A stretch of 64,000 bases of DNA from Salinisphaera sp. Q1T1-3 (GTDB taxonomy: Bacteria; Pseudomonadota; Gammaproteobacteria; Nevskiales; Salinisphaeraceae): assembly GCF_003602005.1 (NCBI RefSeq), contig NZ_QZWD01000012.1, forward strand, positions 62,001 through 126,000, written 5' to 3'. A model generated the notes under the pieces. It was not told where the DNA came from and searched no databases. It was given only the letters and a program-made list of their open reading frames with translations. The translations under genes and the position numbers were made by a program. Below are positions 9,375 to 18,955 of the stretch, piece by piece (positions within the stretch are counted from its first letter, which is position 1; each line of letters begins with the position of its first letter).

Positions 9375-10133
9375 TCATGCGGCCAGTGCCCGTGCCAGGA
9401 TCGCCTGCCAACGTTCGGCGGCAAGCCCGTAGGCCTCGTGCGCGACCGATTCGGATTCGACCCGACGCGCGATCACGCCGCACAGACAGCCTGCCTCCAG
9501 GCCGAGCGTCGAGCAGACCGTGAACAGAGCCGCGGCTTCCATCTCGAAATTCATCACCCCGAGCTGCCGCCATTCCGCCAGCGAGCCCTGAAACGCGCGA
9601 CGCACGTAGCCGCCGTGGCTGTCGTAACGTTCCTGGCCCGGCCAGAAGGTATCCGACGACGCGGTGATGCCCACATGATGCGGGATCGCGAGCTCGCGTG
9701 CGGCATCGACCAGGCGGCGCGTCAGCTCGAACGACGCCACGGCCGGATAAGTCATGGGTGCATAGTGGCTGGAGGTGCCCTCCAGCCGGACCGCGGCCTT
9801 GCTGATGACGATATCCGCATAGTCGATGAATGGCTGTATCGCCCCCGTCGTGCCGACGCGGATGAACTGCCGGATACCGATATTGGCCAGCTCCTCGACC
9901 GCCACCGCTGTCGACGGCGCGCCCAGGCCGGTCGAACAGACCAGCACACGTCGATCGCCGAGACGAGCCAGCCAGGCATGATGCTCGCGATGCTGGCCGA
10001 GCGAGATCGCATCCGGATCCAGTCCTCGGGCCAGATCCGGCACTCGGCCCGGGTCTCCCGGCAGCAATACGTGCTCTGCGTTGTCGATATCGGTCGCGGC
10101 CAGGCCGATGTGATACTGCCGCATCTTGCTCAT
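9375..10133 (-). CDS. udp: Uridine phosphorylase
   Basis: This 252-residue enzyme splits uridine and phosphate into uracil and ribose-1-phosphate. It has the phosphate-binding GDPGRV near the start, the loop VGTTGAIQPF, and the NP-family signature SLAEWRQLGVMNFEMEAAAL that closely follows the E. coli Udp pattern (EW...GVMN.EMESA). Uridine would come from cytidine through Cdd, encoded upstream, and the ribose-1-phosphate would feed DeoB. A 177-base mobile element lies between deoB and udp, so udp may no longer be transcribed with the upstream genes. Confidence 0.92.
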   Translation of the reverse strand: MSKMRQYHIGLAATDIDNAEHVLLPGDPGRVPDLARGLDPDAISLGQHREHHAWLARLGDRRVLVCSTGLGAPSTAVAVEELANIGIRQFIRVGTTGAIQPFIDYADIVISKAAVRLEGTSSHYAPMTYPAVASFELTRRLVDAARELAIPHHVGITASSDTFWPGQERYDSHGGYVRRAFQGSLAEWRQLGVMNFEMEAAALFTVCSTLGLEAGCLCGVIARRVESESVAHEAYGLAAERWQAILARALAA

Positions 10134-10160
10134 GAGGGTTGCCCTGCGGTGTTCGCGTTA

Positions 10161-10337
10161 TTAACCCGGCATAAAAATAGATGATTTTTCGGGTTGATGA
10201 CACGCGTGTGCGAAAGCACGCGCGTCACGGCCAACGGACGTGAAGCCATTGAAAATAAAAAGACGGACAAGTGCCGGCGTTTCTTTCGATGGCGTTGAAA
10301 ACAGCTGACGTCGTCAGCTGTTTTGGTGCCGGATTAA
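10161..10337. mobile_element. Family 1 non-autonomous element, copy 1
   Basis: A 177-base non-coding element bounded by imperfect 11-base inverted ends (TTAACCCGGCA at left, the reverse of TTAATCCGGCA at right) and flanked on each side by TA. It is about 95% identical to the copy at 47757 (nine differences by eye over 183 bases including flanks). Inside are three hairpins: ten pairs with a GAAA loop at 10202-10225, a seven-pair stem at 10226-10242 with one mismatch, and a perfect 12-pair stem with a 3-base loop at 10298-10324. TA target duplication is typical of IS630/Tc1-mariner-type transposition, so I read it as a MITE of that kind. No transposase is in the window. Confidence 0.85.
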
Positions 10338-10402
10338 TAATCGATGACGGCCGGACCGACAGCCTGGCGCTGCCCCATGCCGAGACCGCTAACACATCGG
10401 TC

Positions 10403-11559
10403 TCAGTCGTCCTGAAGCGCCCGGCCGACGCCGGTTCCCGTGAGGCCCAGATGCGCCGCGGCGGTCGCGCCGATATCGGCGAAGCTCTCGCGTCGGCCAT
10501 GACTGCCTGCGGCAATCCCCGGGCCGGAGACCAGCACCGGTACGTACTCACGGGTGTGGTCGCTGCCCGGGTATGTCGGGTCGTTGCCGTGGTCGGCCGT
10601 GACGATCAACAGATCGTCGGCGCCCAGTGCCGCGCGCAGCGCGCTCAGGCGCGCATCGAAGCGCTCGAGCTCGGCGGCATAGCCGCCCACGTCTCGCCGG
10701 TGCCCGTATTGGGCGTCGAAATCGCAGAAGTTCACGAAGATGAACGTCGGCCGGCTCGGCACGCTGGCCAGTTCGTCGTGCATGGCATCGAAGACCGCGT
10801 CCAGCGCGGTGACCTCGATCTCTCGACCGGTGGCCGGGCAAACAGATCGCCGATCTTGCCGATCGTAGTGATCGCCACTCCGGCCCGCTCGAACACATCG
10901 AGCAGCGTATCTTCGGGCGGCGGCATGGCGAAGTCACGTCCCCGCGCGGTGCGCTCGAACGTGTCCGGTGTCTGGCCGATGAACGGCCGGGCGATCACAC
11001 GGGCAATACGATGTGCATCGCAGAGTTCACGTGCGATGCGACAGACCTCGTAAAGCCGCTCGATACCGAAATGTCGCTCGTGCGCGGCGATCTGGAAGAC
11101 GCTGTCGGCCGAGGTATAGACTATCGGTCGGCCGCTGGCGATATGCGCGTTGCCATGTTCAGCGATGACCGTCGTCCCCGATGCCCGCCCCACCACGATC
11201 AGGCCGGGCAGTGCAGCGCGTTCGACGAGCGCCTCCAGCAGCGCGACCGGATACGGCGCCGCCGCCGCCCGGCCGAAATACCCCCAGTCGTCCATGATCG
11301 GCGCACCGGCGATTTCCCAGTGGCCGCCGGTGCTGCCCCTGGGACAGCCCTGCGGCGCGGCCCAGGCCTGTGTCGCGCCGGACTCGGCATTCGCGCCCAA
11401 CCCATCGGCCAGCGGCGCGCCACGTGCCGCGCTCGCCGCGGCCTCGATATGCCCGAACGTATCGGCACCGAGATCGTCGTAACGCGCGGCGTCGTGAGCG
11501 GCCCCGATACCCACCGAATCCATGACCACCACGATCGCGCGTCGTCCGGCCCCGGTCAT
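10403..11559 (-). pseudogene. deoB: Phosphopentomutase with a frameshift
   Basis: DeoB moves phosphate between C1 and C5 of ribose or deoxyribose. The N-terminal part (ATG at 11559, four-base ATGA overlap with cdd) reads well: AIVVVMDSVGIGAAHDAA, GADTFGHI, STGGHWEIAG, and on to TIGKIGDLFA. There, at about 10826-10842, the frame is lost. The rest (VTALDAVFDAMHDELA, VNFCDFDAQYGHRRDVGGYA, TADHGNDPTYPGSDHTREY) continues in another frame to 10403. Adding one base would restore a protein of about 385 residues, the usual length. So a single base has been lost, either in the genome or in the assembly. All metal-binding motifs of both halves are intact, which suggests a recent lesion. Confidence 0.88.
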
Positions 11560-11972
11560 CGTGGCTGCGCCTCGAAATCGACGAACGCGGCCGGCAGCAG
11601 ATCGGTCAGTCGACGCGGCGGACTCCGGCGTGTTTCGGTCACCGCCATCACGAGTGCATCGGGAGCCGCGAATTCGGCCAGTTTCTGGCGACAGTTGCCG
11701 CACGGCCAGGTCAGCGTATCGCCGCGCGTGGCCACGACCACCGCCCGGATCGGCACCGCACCCACCGCCGAGATCATGACGCCAATGGCGCTGGCCTCGG
11801 CGCACTGCGCACTCGGAAAGGCGGCGTTCTCGACGTTACAGCCGGCAAAGACCTGGCCGTCGCCGACCCACAGCGCACTGCCCACTGAAAAACCGGAATA
11901 CGGCGCGTGCGCGTTGCCGCGCGCGGCCTCGGCACGGGCAACCAGCAGATCCCAGTCCACGACGTCACTCAT
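11556..11972 (-). CDS. cdd: Cytidine deaminase
   Basis: A 138-residue, single-domain (homotetramer-type) cytidine deaminase that turns cytidine into uridine. It has NAHAPYSGFSVGSALW, the zinc site GCNVENAAFPSAQCAEASAI with the Cys and the catalytic Glu (CAE), and the second zinc motif WPCGNCRQKLAEF. The ATG at 11972 was chosen because residues before it match nothing in the family. It overlaps the upstream permease gene by eight bases and the downstream deoB start by four, so the three genes are translationally coupled. Confidence 0.95.
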   Translation of the reverse strand: MSDVVDWDLLVARAEAARGNAHAPYSGFSVGSALWVGDGQVFAGCNVENAAFPSAQCAEASAIGVMISAVGAVPIRAVVVATRGDTLTWPCGNCRQKLAEFAAPDALVMAVTETRRSPPRRLTDLLPAAFVDFEAQPR

Positions 11973-13368
11973 GGCCGGAGCGCGCCGCCACATCCGCTCG
12001 ATACACGGGCGGATCGTTGCACACGCGTAGCAGCCCCCAATACAGCCCGCAGGCAATGAGCGAGGCCACGACCGGCCACGGCAGGTGCTCGGTCAGCATC
12101 GCGGGCAACACGCCGAAGTGGCCCAGCGCCGACAAGACCACGCCGAACACGAAGGCGATGCATGCACTGGGACGGAACAGCTCGGCCGCTGTCCCCTTCT
12201 TTTCAAAGAATGCCGCCACCGGCGTCGCCCGTTTCTGTACGACGACCCAGTCGAACATCATCAGAAACGTGAACGGGAACAGAAACACGCCGAGCAGCAG
12301 CAGGAACGGTTCGACGAAGTTGAGGATACCGGCCACCGCCAGAACCGTGGCGATGGCGCCGAGCACCAAGGAGGCCAGCGGCTGATCGTAACGGCGCGGC
12401 GTGCGAAAGGTCTCGCCGGCCGCCAGAAGCTTGGTCACCGCCGGATAGAGATTCATCGCGTTCGTATGGGCGATCGCCAGGATCACGCCGAGCGCCGCAA
12501 TGGCGCCGGTCAACGGCAGGTCCTTGGCGATGAGCGCGATGTTCCACTCGCCCGTGGATGCCTTGCCGACCAGGCCGAGCGTGCCCATCAACAGAACGGG
12601 CAACAGTACGCCGACGGTCGCGGCACAGAAATACGAGGCCCGTCGCAGTCGCGATTCACTCGACGCGCGCGGCGGACAGAAACGCGACACGGTCGAGAAC
12701 TCGTATGCCCAGGCCAGCAGCGAGAAGCTCAGGATCGTCTGCACGATGGCGCCCCAGTGGACGGCGCCGCTGGGCGCAACCGGCCACACGATCGTATAAC
12801 GGCTGACCATGTAATAAATGAGCACGGCATACGAGGCGATAAAGATGAACGCGGTCCAGTTGTAGAAACGTTCCAGCCATTTCATGCCCAGGAACACGAG
12901 CGCGGTCTGGCCGATGCCGAGCAGCCAGTACCAGAGATTGCCGTGGCCGGGATACAGCGTCGACAGGATCTGGCCGCCAACATCGGTGTTGAGCCCGAAC
13001 CAGCCGGCGCCGGTGATCGTGTACAGAAGCGCGAGCAGAAAACTGGCCCCGGGGCCGAACGTGGCTCGCGCCGTCACCAGCGAAATCAACGGCACCTCGC
13101 GACCCTGCTCGGAGAACAGGCCGGCCGGGATGATGCCGATCAGGCCCGCAATGACGACCGCGATGCAGAAATTGGTCAGCCCCACGTCGTAGAGCAGCAG
13201 ACCGATGACCGGCGTGGTCGCCGACGCCGAAGCCAGCCCCCAGATCGAGAACAACGACAGGGCCGACATGTTGCGCCGGGCCTCCGGTATCGGCCGGATA
13301 CCGACGGTTTCCACATTCTCGGACTGCCGGCTAGCCGCGGCGTCTGCTTGATTCGGTCTTTCGCTCAT
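11965..13368 (-). CDS. NCS1-family nucleobase/nucleoside permease
   Basis: A 467-residue transporter with about twelve hydrophobic segments. The features of purine-cytosine permease-type NCS1 carriers are visible: an N-terminal cytosolic stretch, SLFSIWGLASASATTPVIG in TM1, PLISLVTARATFGPGASF, and SFSLLAWAYEFSTVSRFCPP near the middle. These carriers bring nucleobases, allantoin, thiamine or nucleosides across the inner membrane, driven by protons or sodium. The overlap with cdd suggests cytosine/cytidine or uridine as cargo, which is inference. It is downstream of the broken tsx, so outer- and inner-membrane uptake genes were once adjacent. Confidence 0.85.
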   Translation of the reverse strand: MSERPNQADAAASRQSENVETVGIRPIPEARRNMSALSLFSIWGLASASATTPVIGLLLYDVGLTNFCIAVVIAGLIGIIPAGLFSEQGREVPLISLVTARATFGPGASFLLALLYTITGAGWFGLNTDVGGQILSTLYPGHGNLWYWLLGIGQTALVFLGMKWLERFYNWTAFIFIASYAVLIYYMVSRYTIVWPVAPSGAVHWGAIVQTILSFSLLAWAYEFSTVSRFCPPRASSESRLRRASYFCAATVGVLLPVLLMGTLGLVGKASTGEWNIALIAKDLPLTGAIAALGVILAIAHTNAMNLYPAVTKLLAAGETFRTPRRYDQPLASLVLGAIATVLAVAGILNFVEPFLLLLGVFLFPFTFLMMFDWVVVQKRATPVAAFFEKKGTAAELFRPSACIAFVFGVVLSALGHFGVLPAMLTEHLPWPVVASLIACGLYWGLLRVCNDPPVYRADVAARSGHE

Positions 13369-13568
13369 CTCGTGCTCTCGTTGATCCCGCCGCCATCCGG
13401 CGATGTGCGGCTGTGCTGATCGAACCGAGCGCCGACCAAGCCCGGCTCGTCGCGCAACCGGGCGTCACCATCCGCTCGAAGCGACAGGCAAAGCACATGC
13501 CGACATGGCCCCGGCGACAACCATCCCTGCCCGGATTTCGATTGTTGTTGCTCTCGTCACGGTAGACA

Positions 13569-14539
13569 CTAGAAATTCCAGCCGACGGCCAGGTAATAGC
13601 CTCAGCCGGTCTCGTCGAGCCGTTCGGGGCCGTTGCCGAGATCAACCACCGCGCCGTCGCGCCACTGACCGCCGTTCTTGAAATATCGGGCAGCGAAGAA
13701 ATAGTGCAGATGGGTGTAGTCCAGAATCAGGACATTGGTGTCGACCACGGCATAGTCGGTACGCGGCGACTCCGGCGTCCGACCCAGTTTGGAATCGAAA
13801 TCCCAGTTGATGAAATTGACGTACAACAGACCGCCGCCCGCGAACTTGCCGAGCGGCGCCGACCAGTTGCCCTGCAAGCGATAGCCGTCCCAGGAATAGG
13901 CATTGGCCGCGCCGTAGTTGGCAAACTGGCGCCGGAAGAAGAAATTGACCTCGAAATTGACCGGCGAATGAGTATCGAACGCCGCGCCAGGGCCGAAATA
14001 CAGCACGTTCTGCTGGCTATCACGCCCGTGGCCGAGATCCAGGATATAGTCGCTGGCCGGAAACCATTCCTTGACCGGCCCGATCGACAGATCCTGCCCC
14101 GTCAGCCGATCGATCGACAGACGCGGTTCCAGTTCGGCAAAGACCGGCGACCCGTCGTCGTCCCAGACGCCGACGTCGTCATCACTGCCGACGCCGAATC
14201 TCTTGTTGAAGTCCACATAACCGTAGAGATCCAACGGCCCCTTGGTGCCCGAGAATTCGTACTCGAGATAGATGTCGTCGACCGGACGCGGCCATAACGG
14301 ATATCCTTCGATCCGATGATCTGGAAGCGCTGGTGGTACCAGTCCGACAGATAAGGACTGTCATCCGGCTCGGGCTGGTCCGGTGCCGCCGACGATCGGC
14401 CCTGTGGTGCATCGACGGCCTGCGCGGCCGACGGACTGTCACCGGCCGCACTCGCCAAGCCGGGCAGGAGCCACGGCAAAGCGACCAGGCACGACGCCCA
14501 CGCGCGCCATTCCCCCACGGCATTTCGTCTCCCACCCAT
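13569..14539 (-). pseudogene. tsx: Tsx-type nucleoside-specific outer-membrane channel, broken
   Basis: The frame opens at ATG 14539 with a signal peptide (CLVALPWLLPGLASAAGD) and the Tsx-like start SDWYHQRFQIIGSKDIRYG. It then breaks at about 14279-14294; one extra base would join it to VDDIYLEYEFSGTKGPLDLY in the next frame. The barrel continues (FNKRFGVGSDDD, FEVNFFFRRQF, GNWSAPLGKF) to a TGA at 13602. Beyond that TGA the same frame continues GYYLAVGWNF and stops at 13569. E. coli Tsx ends very similarly (TGWG.YLVVGYNF as I recall), so the TGA most likely replaced a Trp codon and removed the final strand with the terminal Phe needed for barrel assembly. Two independent lesions make this a real pseudogene. 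A family 2 element lies 31 bases upstream. Confidence 0.87.
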
Positions 14540-14569
14540 GCGTGTTGATGAACGCCCGTCATGCCCGGC

Positions 14570-14882
14570 CCAGGGCGTGTTGCGGTTTCGTGCGAGTCCG
14601 CGCCAAGGGCGCCCTGAAATTGACGATGGGCGGCAAGACGAGGCATAGCACGCATAGCGTGTCATTCTACGCCAGCGTGCTAGAACGCTGGATTGCCGTC
14701 GTGTTTTTGATTTTGGGGGCACTTGTCCCGAAGGGTTGGGCCGCCCATGAAAAATCGACGATGGGCGCCCGGCGGCGTTGCGAGCCTTGATCGTGGCACG
14801 CCACGATCGGCAACTCGCGCCTTGCCGGACACGATTTGTGGCGCCAACGCGGCGCTCGCGGGACGTGTTAACAGGCCCTAAC
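14570..14882 (-). mobile_element. Family 2 non-autonomous element, copy A
   Basis: A roughly 312-base element in reverse orientation to the copies at 34279, 44328 and 54982. Its core is the reverse complement of their shared CAAAATCAAAAACACGACGG block. One end reads AGGGCGTGTTG and the other GTTAACAGGCCCTAA, so the terminal CTAG has decayed here. The central hairpin (14783-14818) has mismatched arms: one arm resembles copy B and the other copy D. It lies between tsx and gcvPB and pushes any former tsx promoter at least 340 bases from its gene. Confidence 0.85.
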
Positions 14883-14943
14883 CGGCCCACGAGCAGCCCG
14901 CCCCGGTACACACACACGACAGGCTGCGATGGGCAGCCCCCGG

Positions 14944-16437
14944 TCAGGCGACCGAGCGCGTGTCCTGGGCAGCCGCGTCATGCTTCAGGTCAAGATTCTT
15001 GGCCGCGGTGACTTCATCCAGACGGCGCACTGGCAGCGTGACCGGCGCCTCGGTGAGCGTCGCCGTATCGTTCTTGGCCTCGTTCCAGATCGCGACCATG
15101 GCCTCGACGAAGCCGTCGAGCGTTTCGCGCGATTCTGTCTCGGTCGGCTCGATGAGGAAACACTCGGGCACCAGCAGCGGGAAATAGATTGTCGGCGCGT
15201 GATAGCCGTAATCGAGCAGCCGCTTGGCGAAATCGGTCGCGCTGACGTCGAGTTCGGCCTTCTGGCGTTTGAGCGTCACGATGAATTCGTGGCTGGCCCG
15301 GCGATCCGGGAATGCCAGATCGAAACCCGCCGACTTGAGGCGCGTCATCAGATAGTTCGAGTTGAGTGTGGCGAACTCGGACACACGCTGCATGCCCTCG
15401 CGCCCGAGCAGACGCGCATAGACATAAGCGCGCAACAGCACGCCGGCGTTGCCCATGAACGCCGACAGCCGGCCGATGGAGTGCGGTACATCGGTCTCGT
15501 CGAGCCAGTGGTAGCGCGGATCGTCGCCGCCGCCGCTGCACCCGACCACGGGGATCGGCATGAAATCAAGCAGACGTTTGGAGACCCCGACCGCGCCAGA
15601 GCCCGGCCCACCGCCGCCGTGCGGCGTGGAGAACGTCTTGTGCAGGTTCATGTGGATGACATCGAAGCCCATGTCGCCCGGCCGAACCTTGCCCAGAATC
15701 GCGTTGAGGTTGGCACCGTCGTAGTACAGCAGACCACCGGTCTCATGAATCATCTTCGAAATCGTCAGGATGTCCTGTTCGAACACTCCCAGCGTGGACG
15801 GGTTCGTGAGCATGATGCCGGCGGTCTTCGGCCCGATCTTCTCGGCCAGTGCGTCGACATCGACGTCACCGTCGCTGTCCGTGGGGATCTCGACGACCTT
15901 GCAGCCACACATCACGGCCGTGGCCGGGTTGGTACCGTGTGCGGCATCGGGCACCAGAATCTCGGTGCGCTCGGTGTCACCGCGGGCCTCGTGATAGGCC
16001 TTGATCATGGCCACGCCGGCGAACTCGCCCTGGGCGCCGGCCATCGGCGTCAACGACACACCGGCCATGCCGGTCACGGTCTTGAGCATTTCCTGCAACT
16101 CGTACAGACAGGCCATGTAGCCCTGGCCGTGCGAAGCCGGCGCCAGCGGATGACGATTCAGAAACCCGGGCAGCGAGGCCAGGGTATTACAGGCCCGCGG
16201 GTTGTACTTCATCGTGCACGACCCGAGCGGATAGAAATGCGTGTCGATCGAGAAGTTGGCCTGTGACAGACGCGTGTAGTGTCGCACCACGTCCAGCTCG
16301 GAGACTTCAGGCAGCCCGAGCGGTGTATCGCGGCGCATCGCGGCCGGCAGGTCATCAATCGTCGGGGCCTCGGCCGGCACCTGTGCGGCGGCGGCGCGCC
16401 CCGGACGGCTGTGTTCGAAGATGAGCTTTTCGGTCAT
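14944..16437 (-). CDS. gcvPB: Glycine decarboxylase (P-protein) subunit 2
   Basis: This 497-residue protein is the C-terminal half of a split P-protein. With GcvPA it decarboxylates glycine and passes the aminomethyl group to the lipoyl arm of GcvH. The PLP lysine is in [19 protein letters not shown] (about residue 270), and the family start SRPGRAA...[18 protein letters not shown] is present. It is the last gene of the riboswitch-controlled operon, 67 bases after tpx. Its C-terminus ends in a long, variable tail ([17 protein letters not shown]). The separate PA/PB arrangement differs from the single gcvP of enterobacteria. Confidence 0.96.
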   Translation of the reverse strand: MTEKLIFEHSRPGRAAAAQVPAEAPTIDDLPAAMRRDTPLGLPEVSELDVVRHYTRLSQANFSIDTHFYPLGSCTMKYNPRACNTLASLPGFLNRHPLAPASHGQGYMACLYELQEMLKTVTGMAGVSLTPMAGAQGEFAGVAMIKAYHEARGDTERTEILVPDAAHGTNPATAVMCGCKVVEIPTDSDGDVDVDALAEKIGPKTAGIMLTNPSTLGVFEQDILTISKMIHETGGLLYYDGANLNAILGKVRPGDMGFDVIHMNLHKTFSTPHGGGGPGSGAVGVSKRLLDFMPIPVVGCSGGGDDPRYHWLDETDVPHSIGRLSAFMGNAGVLLRAYVYARLLGREGMQRVSEFATLNSNYLMTRLKSAGFDLAFPDRRASHEFIVTLKRQKAELDVSATDFAKRLLDYGYHAPTIYFPLLVPECFLIEPTETESRETLDGFVEAMVAIWNEAKNDTATLTEAPVTLPVRRLDEVTAAKNLDLKHDAAAQDTRSVA

Positions 16438-16504
16438 GAGCGTTGTTCAGTTGTGGCGCCGCGCACAGGGCACGGCACGGAACAAGAAAGGCGAAAACGC
16501 CGGA

Positions 16505-17014
16505 TCAGGCGCGCGCCAGCGCTGCGATGGCTGCGTCGTAATCCGGCTCATCGGCAATTTCGGCAACGAGTTCGGCATGCCGCACGCGGTTGTCGGCATC
16601 GGCGACGATGACGGCTCGGGCGCATAGCCCGGCCATCGCCCCGGACTCGATCAGCACGCCGTAGTCGGTCGCGAACGTCTTGTCGCGCATCATCGACAGC
16701 GTGACGCCGTGAGTCAGTCCTTCGGCCGCACAGAAACGGCTGTGCGCGAACGGCAGATCGGCCGAGATCTGAAGCAGTGTGACGCCCTCGAGTGATTCGA
16801 CGCGGGCATTGAACTGCTTGACCGACAGCGCACAGGTCGGCGTGTCCAGGCTCGGAAAGATATTGAATATCTTGGCGCGCCCGGCGAAATCGTCCAGACC
16901 GACGTCGACGAGGTCGTGCCCCGTCAGACGCAACCCCGGCAACGTCTCGTCGACACCCGGAAAGCCGTCGACCACGGCCATCTCGGTACCGCGTCGCGTG
17001 ATCGTCACAGACAT
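16505..17014 (-). CDS. tpx: Thiol peroxidase (Tpx, atypical 2-Cys peroxiredoxin)
   Basis: A 169-residue peroxiredoxin that reduces hydrogen peroxide and alkyl peroxides using thioredoxin. The peroxidatic Cys is in SLDTPTCALSVKQFN (about residue 62) and the resolving Cys in HSRFCAAEGL (about 96), as in Tpx enzymes. Its ATG begins one base after the gcvPA stop, and gcvPB follows 67 bases later, so it is embedded in the glycine-cleavage operon and should answer to the same glycine riboswitch. That placement is unusual: in most species tpx is a separate gene. Confidence 0.95.
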   Translation of the reverse strand: MSVTITRRGTEMAVVDGFPGVDETLPGLRLTGHDLVDVGLDDFAGRAKIFNIFPSLDTPTCALSVKQFNARVESLEGVTLLQISADLPFAHSRFCAAEGLTHGVTLSMMRDKTFATDYGVLIESGAMAGLCARAVIVADADNRVRHAELVAEIADEPDYDAAIAALARA

Positions 17015-17015
17015 G

Positions 17016-18395
17016 TCAGGCAGCCTCGCTGGATTCGGTGAGTACGTCCGTCAGAGCGTCGGCATAGGCCTGCAGATCCTCGCCGGTCTTGGTTTCGGTC
17101 GCGCAGACGAGCACGCAATCGTCCATGCCCTCGTAGAACCGCCCCAGGTCGACGCCACCGAAGATGTCGCGCGCGGCCAGTGCCTCGAGCACATCCTGCG
17201 CGCGGCCCGGCACGCGCAGGGCGCACTCGTGGAAGAACACGGCGTCGTGCACACGCTCGACGCCGTCGATCGCGGTCAGGCGCGAGACCAGATCGCGCGT
17301 GGTCGCGGCACAGGTCGATGCGACATTCTCCAGCCCGGTCGCACCCAGCAGGCTCATGTGAATCGTGGCGGCCGTGACCAGCAGACCCTGGTTGGTGCAG
17401 ATATTGGACGTGGCCTTGGAGCGGCGGATGTGCTGTTCGCGCGGCTGAAGCGTGAGCACGTAGCCGTCGCGTCCGTCGAGATCGGTGGTGCGGCCCACCA
17501 CGCGACCGGGCATCTGACGCACGTGCTTCTTGCGACAGCACAGGATGCCGAAATACGGCCCGCCGCCGGCCATCGGTGCGCCCAGCGGCTGCCCCTCACC
17601 GACCACGATATCGACGCCCTCACCGTGCCCCCACTGGCCGGGGGCCTTCAATAGCGCCAGCGACAACGGGTTGACCACACCGATGGCCAGCGCGTCATGG
17701 TTCTGTGCCCAGTCGGTCAGCGCATCGACATCCTCGAGCACGCCGAAGAAATTCGGCTGCGGGATGACCAGCGCCGTCACATCCTCATCGGCCCAAGCCG
17801 CCAGCGCGTCACGATCGATCCGGCCGCTCGTCGCCTCCGCGGGGATGGTCTCGAACACGATCTGCTGGTTTGCGCAGATGTTATGAGCAACCTGCCGATA
17901 GAACGGATGCACGCTCTCCGGCATGAGAATCCGCGCGGACTTGGACTTGCGATTGGCGCGCACGGCCATCAGCACGGCTTCGGCCAGCGCCGAGGCCCCG
18001 TCGTAGAGCGAGGCGTTGGCCACGTCCATGCCGGTCAGCCCGGTCATCATCGACTGATATTCGTAGACGACCTGCAGCGTGCCCTGACTGGCCTCGGGCT
18101 GATACGGCGTGTACGCGCTGTAGAACTCACCGCGCGTGGTGATCTCCCAGACCGCGGCGGGCACATGGTGCTCATAGGCGCCGGCGCCGATGAAGCACAG
18201 GCCGCCGGAATCGCGCTGGGCCCGCGCCTGCATCAGACGCGTGATCGCCTGCTCGGAGGCACGGGTCGGCACGGCGGAAATATCGACATCGCGCAGGCTG
18301 GTATCGATTTCGGAGAACAGCTCGTCGATCGAGCCGGCACCGATGGTCGCCAGCATCTGCTTGATATCGTCTTCGGTGTGCGGAATGAACGGCAT
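17016..18395 (-). CDS. gcvPA: Glycine decarboxylase (P-protein) subunit 1
   Basis: A 459-residue N-terminal half of the split P-protein; partners with GcvPB. The family start [19 protein letters not shown], then [37 protein letters not shown] and [18 protein letters not shown], are typical. A longer start at TTG 18419 is possible, but ATG 18395 matches where the family begins. It has no PLP lysine of its own, as expected for this half. It lies 60 bases after gcvH and is directly followed by tpx. Confidence 0.96.
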   Translation of the reverse strand: MPFIPHTEDDIKQMLATIGAGSIDELFSEIDTSLRDVDISAVPTRASEQAITRLMQARAQRDSGGLCFIGAGAYEHHVPAAVWEITTRGEFYSAYTPYQPEASQGTLQVVYEYQSMMTGLTGMDVANASLYDGASALAEAVLMAVRANRKSKSARILMPESVHPFYRQVAHNICANQQIVFETIPAEATSGRIDRDALAAWADEDVTALVIPQPNFFGVLEDVDALTDWAQNHDALAIGVVNPLSLALLKAPGQWGHGEGVDIVVGEGQPLGAPMAGGGPYFGILCCRKKHVRQMPGRVVGRTTDLDGRDGYVLTLQPREQHIRRSKATSNICTNQGLLVTAATIHMSLLGATGLENVASTCAATTRDLVSRLTAIDGVERVHDAVFFHECALRVPGRAQDVLEALAARDIFGGVDLGRFYEGMDDCVLVCATETKTGEDLQAYADALTDVLTESSEAA

Positions 18396-18455
18396 GGCGT
18401 AGTACGTCTGCGTTGGCAAATCATGCCGGAGCGAGGACGCCCCGGCGCGAAGCGA

Positions 18456-18851
18456 TCAGTCCTGCTCGGCTTCCACGATCTCGCCATAGGCCTCGGCATC
18501 CAGCAGGTCAGCCAGATGCTCGGGGTCGACGATCGACATCTTGAACAGCCAGCCCTGGCCGAACGGATCCTCGTTCACGCGCTCGGGCGATTCCTCGAGG
18601 TCTTCGTTGATCTCGACGATCTCGCCCTCGACCGGCGCATAGATATCGGAGGCAGCCTTGACCGATTCCACGACCGCCACCGCGTCACCCGCCGCGAACT
18701 TGCTGCCGGCCTCGGGCAGTTCCACGAAGACCAGATCGCCGAGCGAGCCCTGGGCGTATTCGGTGATGCCGATGGTGATCGTGCCGTCGCCGTCGTTGGA
18801 CACCCATTCGTGGGTCTTGGTATAGGACAGATCCTTCGGGATTTCGCTCAT
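18456..18851 (-). CDS. gcvH: Glycine cleavage system H protein
   Basis: A 131-residue lipoyl carrier. The lipoylated lysine is in VVESVKAASDIYAPVEGEI (about residue 65), and the protein opens with the usual LSYTKTHEWVSNDGD. GcvH carries the aminomethyl group from GcvP to GcvT and then the reduced dithiol to the shared lipoamide dehydrogenase, which is not encoded here. The length is normal. It is 104 bases after gcvT on the same strand. Confidence 0.97.
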   Translation of the reverse strand: MSEIPKDLSYTKTHEWVSNDGDGTITIGITEYAQGSLGDLVFVELPEAGSKFAAGDAVAVVESVKAASDIYAPVEGEIVEINEDLEESPERVNEDPFGQGWLFKMSIVDPEHLADLLDAEAYGEIVEAEQD

Positions 18852-18955
18852 GGTCTTGCTTCCTCTGATAACGCGGGTTGTTTGCGTCGGTCTCGCGGGT
18901 CGTCGCCGAACGACTCCTGCGGACAGGTCGGCCGCCTGAGGCAGCCGGCATACGC

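Noticed and set aside
10826-10842. Programmed frameshift in deoB
   Set aside because: No slippery heptamer or downstream pseudoknot is apparent and the family is not known for recoding.
13602-13604. TGA in tsx as recoded codon (selenocysteine or Trp)
   Set aside because: No SECIS-like context was seen, other genes in the window use TGA as stop, and the same gene also has a frameshift; a pseudogene explains it better.
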